Assembly (NCBI GenBank): GCA_963920665.1
Contig: OY987267.1
Coordinates: forward strand, 5,146,001-5,210,000
Direction of reading: 5' to 3'
Length of the DNA: 64,000 nucleotides
Origin: Straminergon stramineum
Lineage: Eukaryota > Streptophyta > Bryopsida > Hypnales > Calliergonaceae
Shown here: positions 63,014 through 64,000 of the stretch, one piece after another
Numbering within the stretch: the first letter of the stretch is position 1
Layout: each line of letters starts with the position of its first letter
Made by a program: the position numbers and the translations under genes
The notes under the pieces: generated by a model
Databases searched by the model: none
What the model saw: the letters and a program-made list of their open reading frames with translations, nothing else
Told to the model about the DNA's origin: nothing

Positions 63014-64000
63014 CACTATAAGAAAACAACGGGTTTTTGGGTGTCCGACCCTAAACACATGATCTCCAAGGTAGAACATCCAATGTCCATAGAGACATCA
63101 AGATGTTCGAAGGACAGATTGTGATTTTGGAAAGCTTTTAGTGGATGTTGCAAATGATGGTAGCAAATCATAGTAAAAGCAAATTGGTGTTCCCATTGAC
63201 GTCCATAGTATTTGGTGACATAGATAAGGATACATTGATGTCATGAAGATCATCAATAAGAACATCAACTGCCATGTCAACTTGTTGACCCATTATTACT
63301 ATGAGCAAATTTGTAGAAATTACTTTAATTTAGGTAACACGTCTACCTAAGGTAAAAAAAAGAAGACGGGCAGTCAAAGGGCAAGCTTCACATTTTGAGA
63401 TGATGATGTAGCAAATGTTGTCACCTGCCAAGTGGAAATTAATTGACGTGGCATCAATGAAAGTTGATGTGGCATGCCACATCATCATACATGGTTTGCA
63501 TTATGTATATTCTATGTTTATTTTGGTGATGTCTACAAAGATGTGAAGATGTTTTTGGAGGCGACGTGCTAAACATTAAGATGCTTACGAAGACATCGTC
63601 AGAGACATGAAGATATTCTTGGAGATGGTTAGATAAACATTTAAATGCTTTCAAAGACATCATCGAAGACATGAAGATGTTTTAGGAGGTAATATGATAA
63701 ACGTTTAGATGCTTATCAAGACATCGTCAAAGACGTGACGACATTTCTGTAGATGTGTTTAGAGATGAAAGAATGTTCTTGGAGATGTCTGAAGAGAGCT
63801 ATAGACATTTTTAAAAATGCTTCTTGGATAGGGAGTCAAAGACCTCTTAATTCAAACTGGCCTTCTACCTCATGAGTTCTAGTACATTGATCAAGAGTAT
63901 AGACCTAGAGTGAGCAACTCGGAGCTTTTTCTTACAAGTCCAATGGTGTAGGATATGATGTAATGCCATGCTTTTAATACTATCAATGTCTACCACATCA
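63014..64000. mobile_element. CACTA-like element, left part, runs off window
   Basis: Starts CACTATAAGAAAACAACGGG at 63014, the same terminal motif as the element at 44590. GACGTGGCAT and GATGTGGCATGCCACATC words at 63450-63483 resemble subterminal repeats. The other end is outside the window. Confidence 0.6.
63539..63760. repeat. ~65-bp tandem repeat, 3+ units
   Basis: Units start at about 63540, 63608, 63669 and 63735 (partial) and share GAAGATGTTTT.GGAGG, GATAAACATTTAGATGCTT and GACATCGTCAAAGAC. They lie within the CACTA-like element and may be its subterminal repeat array. Confidence 0.75.

Noticed and set aside
1..64000. CRISPR arrays, bacterial operons, rRNA or tRNA genes
   Set aside because: None seen by inspection; the spliced genes show this is plant nuclear DNA. 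A tRNA scan was not possible by eye and could still find a single tRNA.

Overview
This window is nuclear DNA from a land plant or close streptophyte relative. It holds six intron-rich protein genes separated by long AT-rich stretches full of non-autonomous DNA transposons. Every gene could be assembled exon by exon with GT..AG introns and continuous reading frames, and all six match plant-type proteins. The mostly short introns, low GC and a KCC-like cation-chloride cotransporter suggest a bryophyte-grade plant, perhaps a moss, but the species is not determinable from sequence alone.

Layout. 1-7.4 kb is repeat-rich and has no gene. 7.8-10.2 kb (+) encodes a trihelix transcription factor. 10.2-16.3 kb is AT-rich with no recognisable gene. 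16.3-18.6 kb (-) encodes a PnsB3-like 2Fe-2S subunit of the chloroplast NDH complex. 19.2-23.1 kb (+) encodes a TAP38/PPH1-like thylakoid PP2C phosphatase, divergent from PnsB3 across 576 bp. 25.6-35.1 kb (-) encodes a 15-exon KCC-type cation-chloride cotransporter. 36.5-48.5 kb is a transposon-rich gene desert. 48.5-51.5 kb (-) encodes a PTST1-like starch protein with CBM48. 53.7-56.5 kb (-) encodes an RPA-interacting protein. 58-64 kb is again transposons and local duplications.

The genes do not form an operon-like pathway, but three of the six are chloroplast proteins: cyclic electron flow (PnsB3), state transitions (TAP38) and granule starch (PTST1). The divergent PnsB3/TAP38 pair is the most plausible functional link.

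The most unusual signal is a dispersed family of elements ending in TTAACCCCTAA, always flanked by TTAA, the hallmark of piggyBac-type transposition. One copy is nested in another, and a partly diverged uninterrupted relative lies elsewhere in the window. The second is a five-unit tandem array in CCC intron 3 in which the 3' splice junction and the first codons of exon 4 have been multiplied. Coordinates of gene features are coding spans from start to stop codon; exons are listed in each entry.
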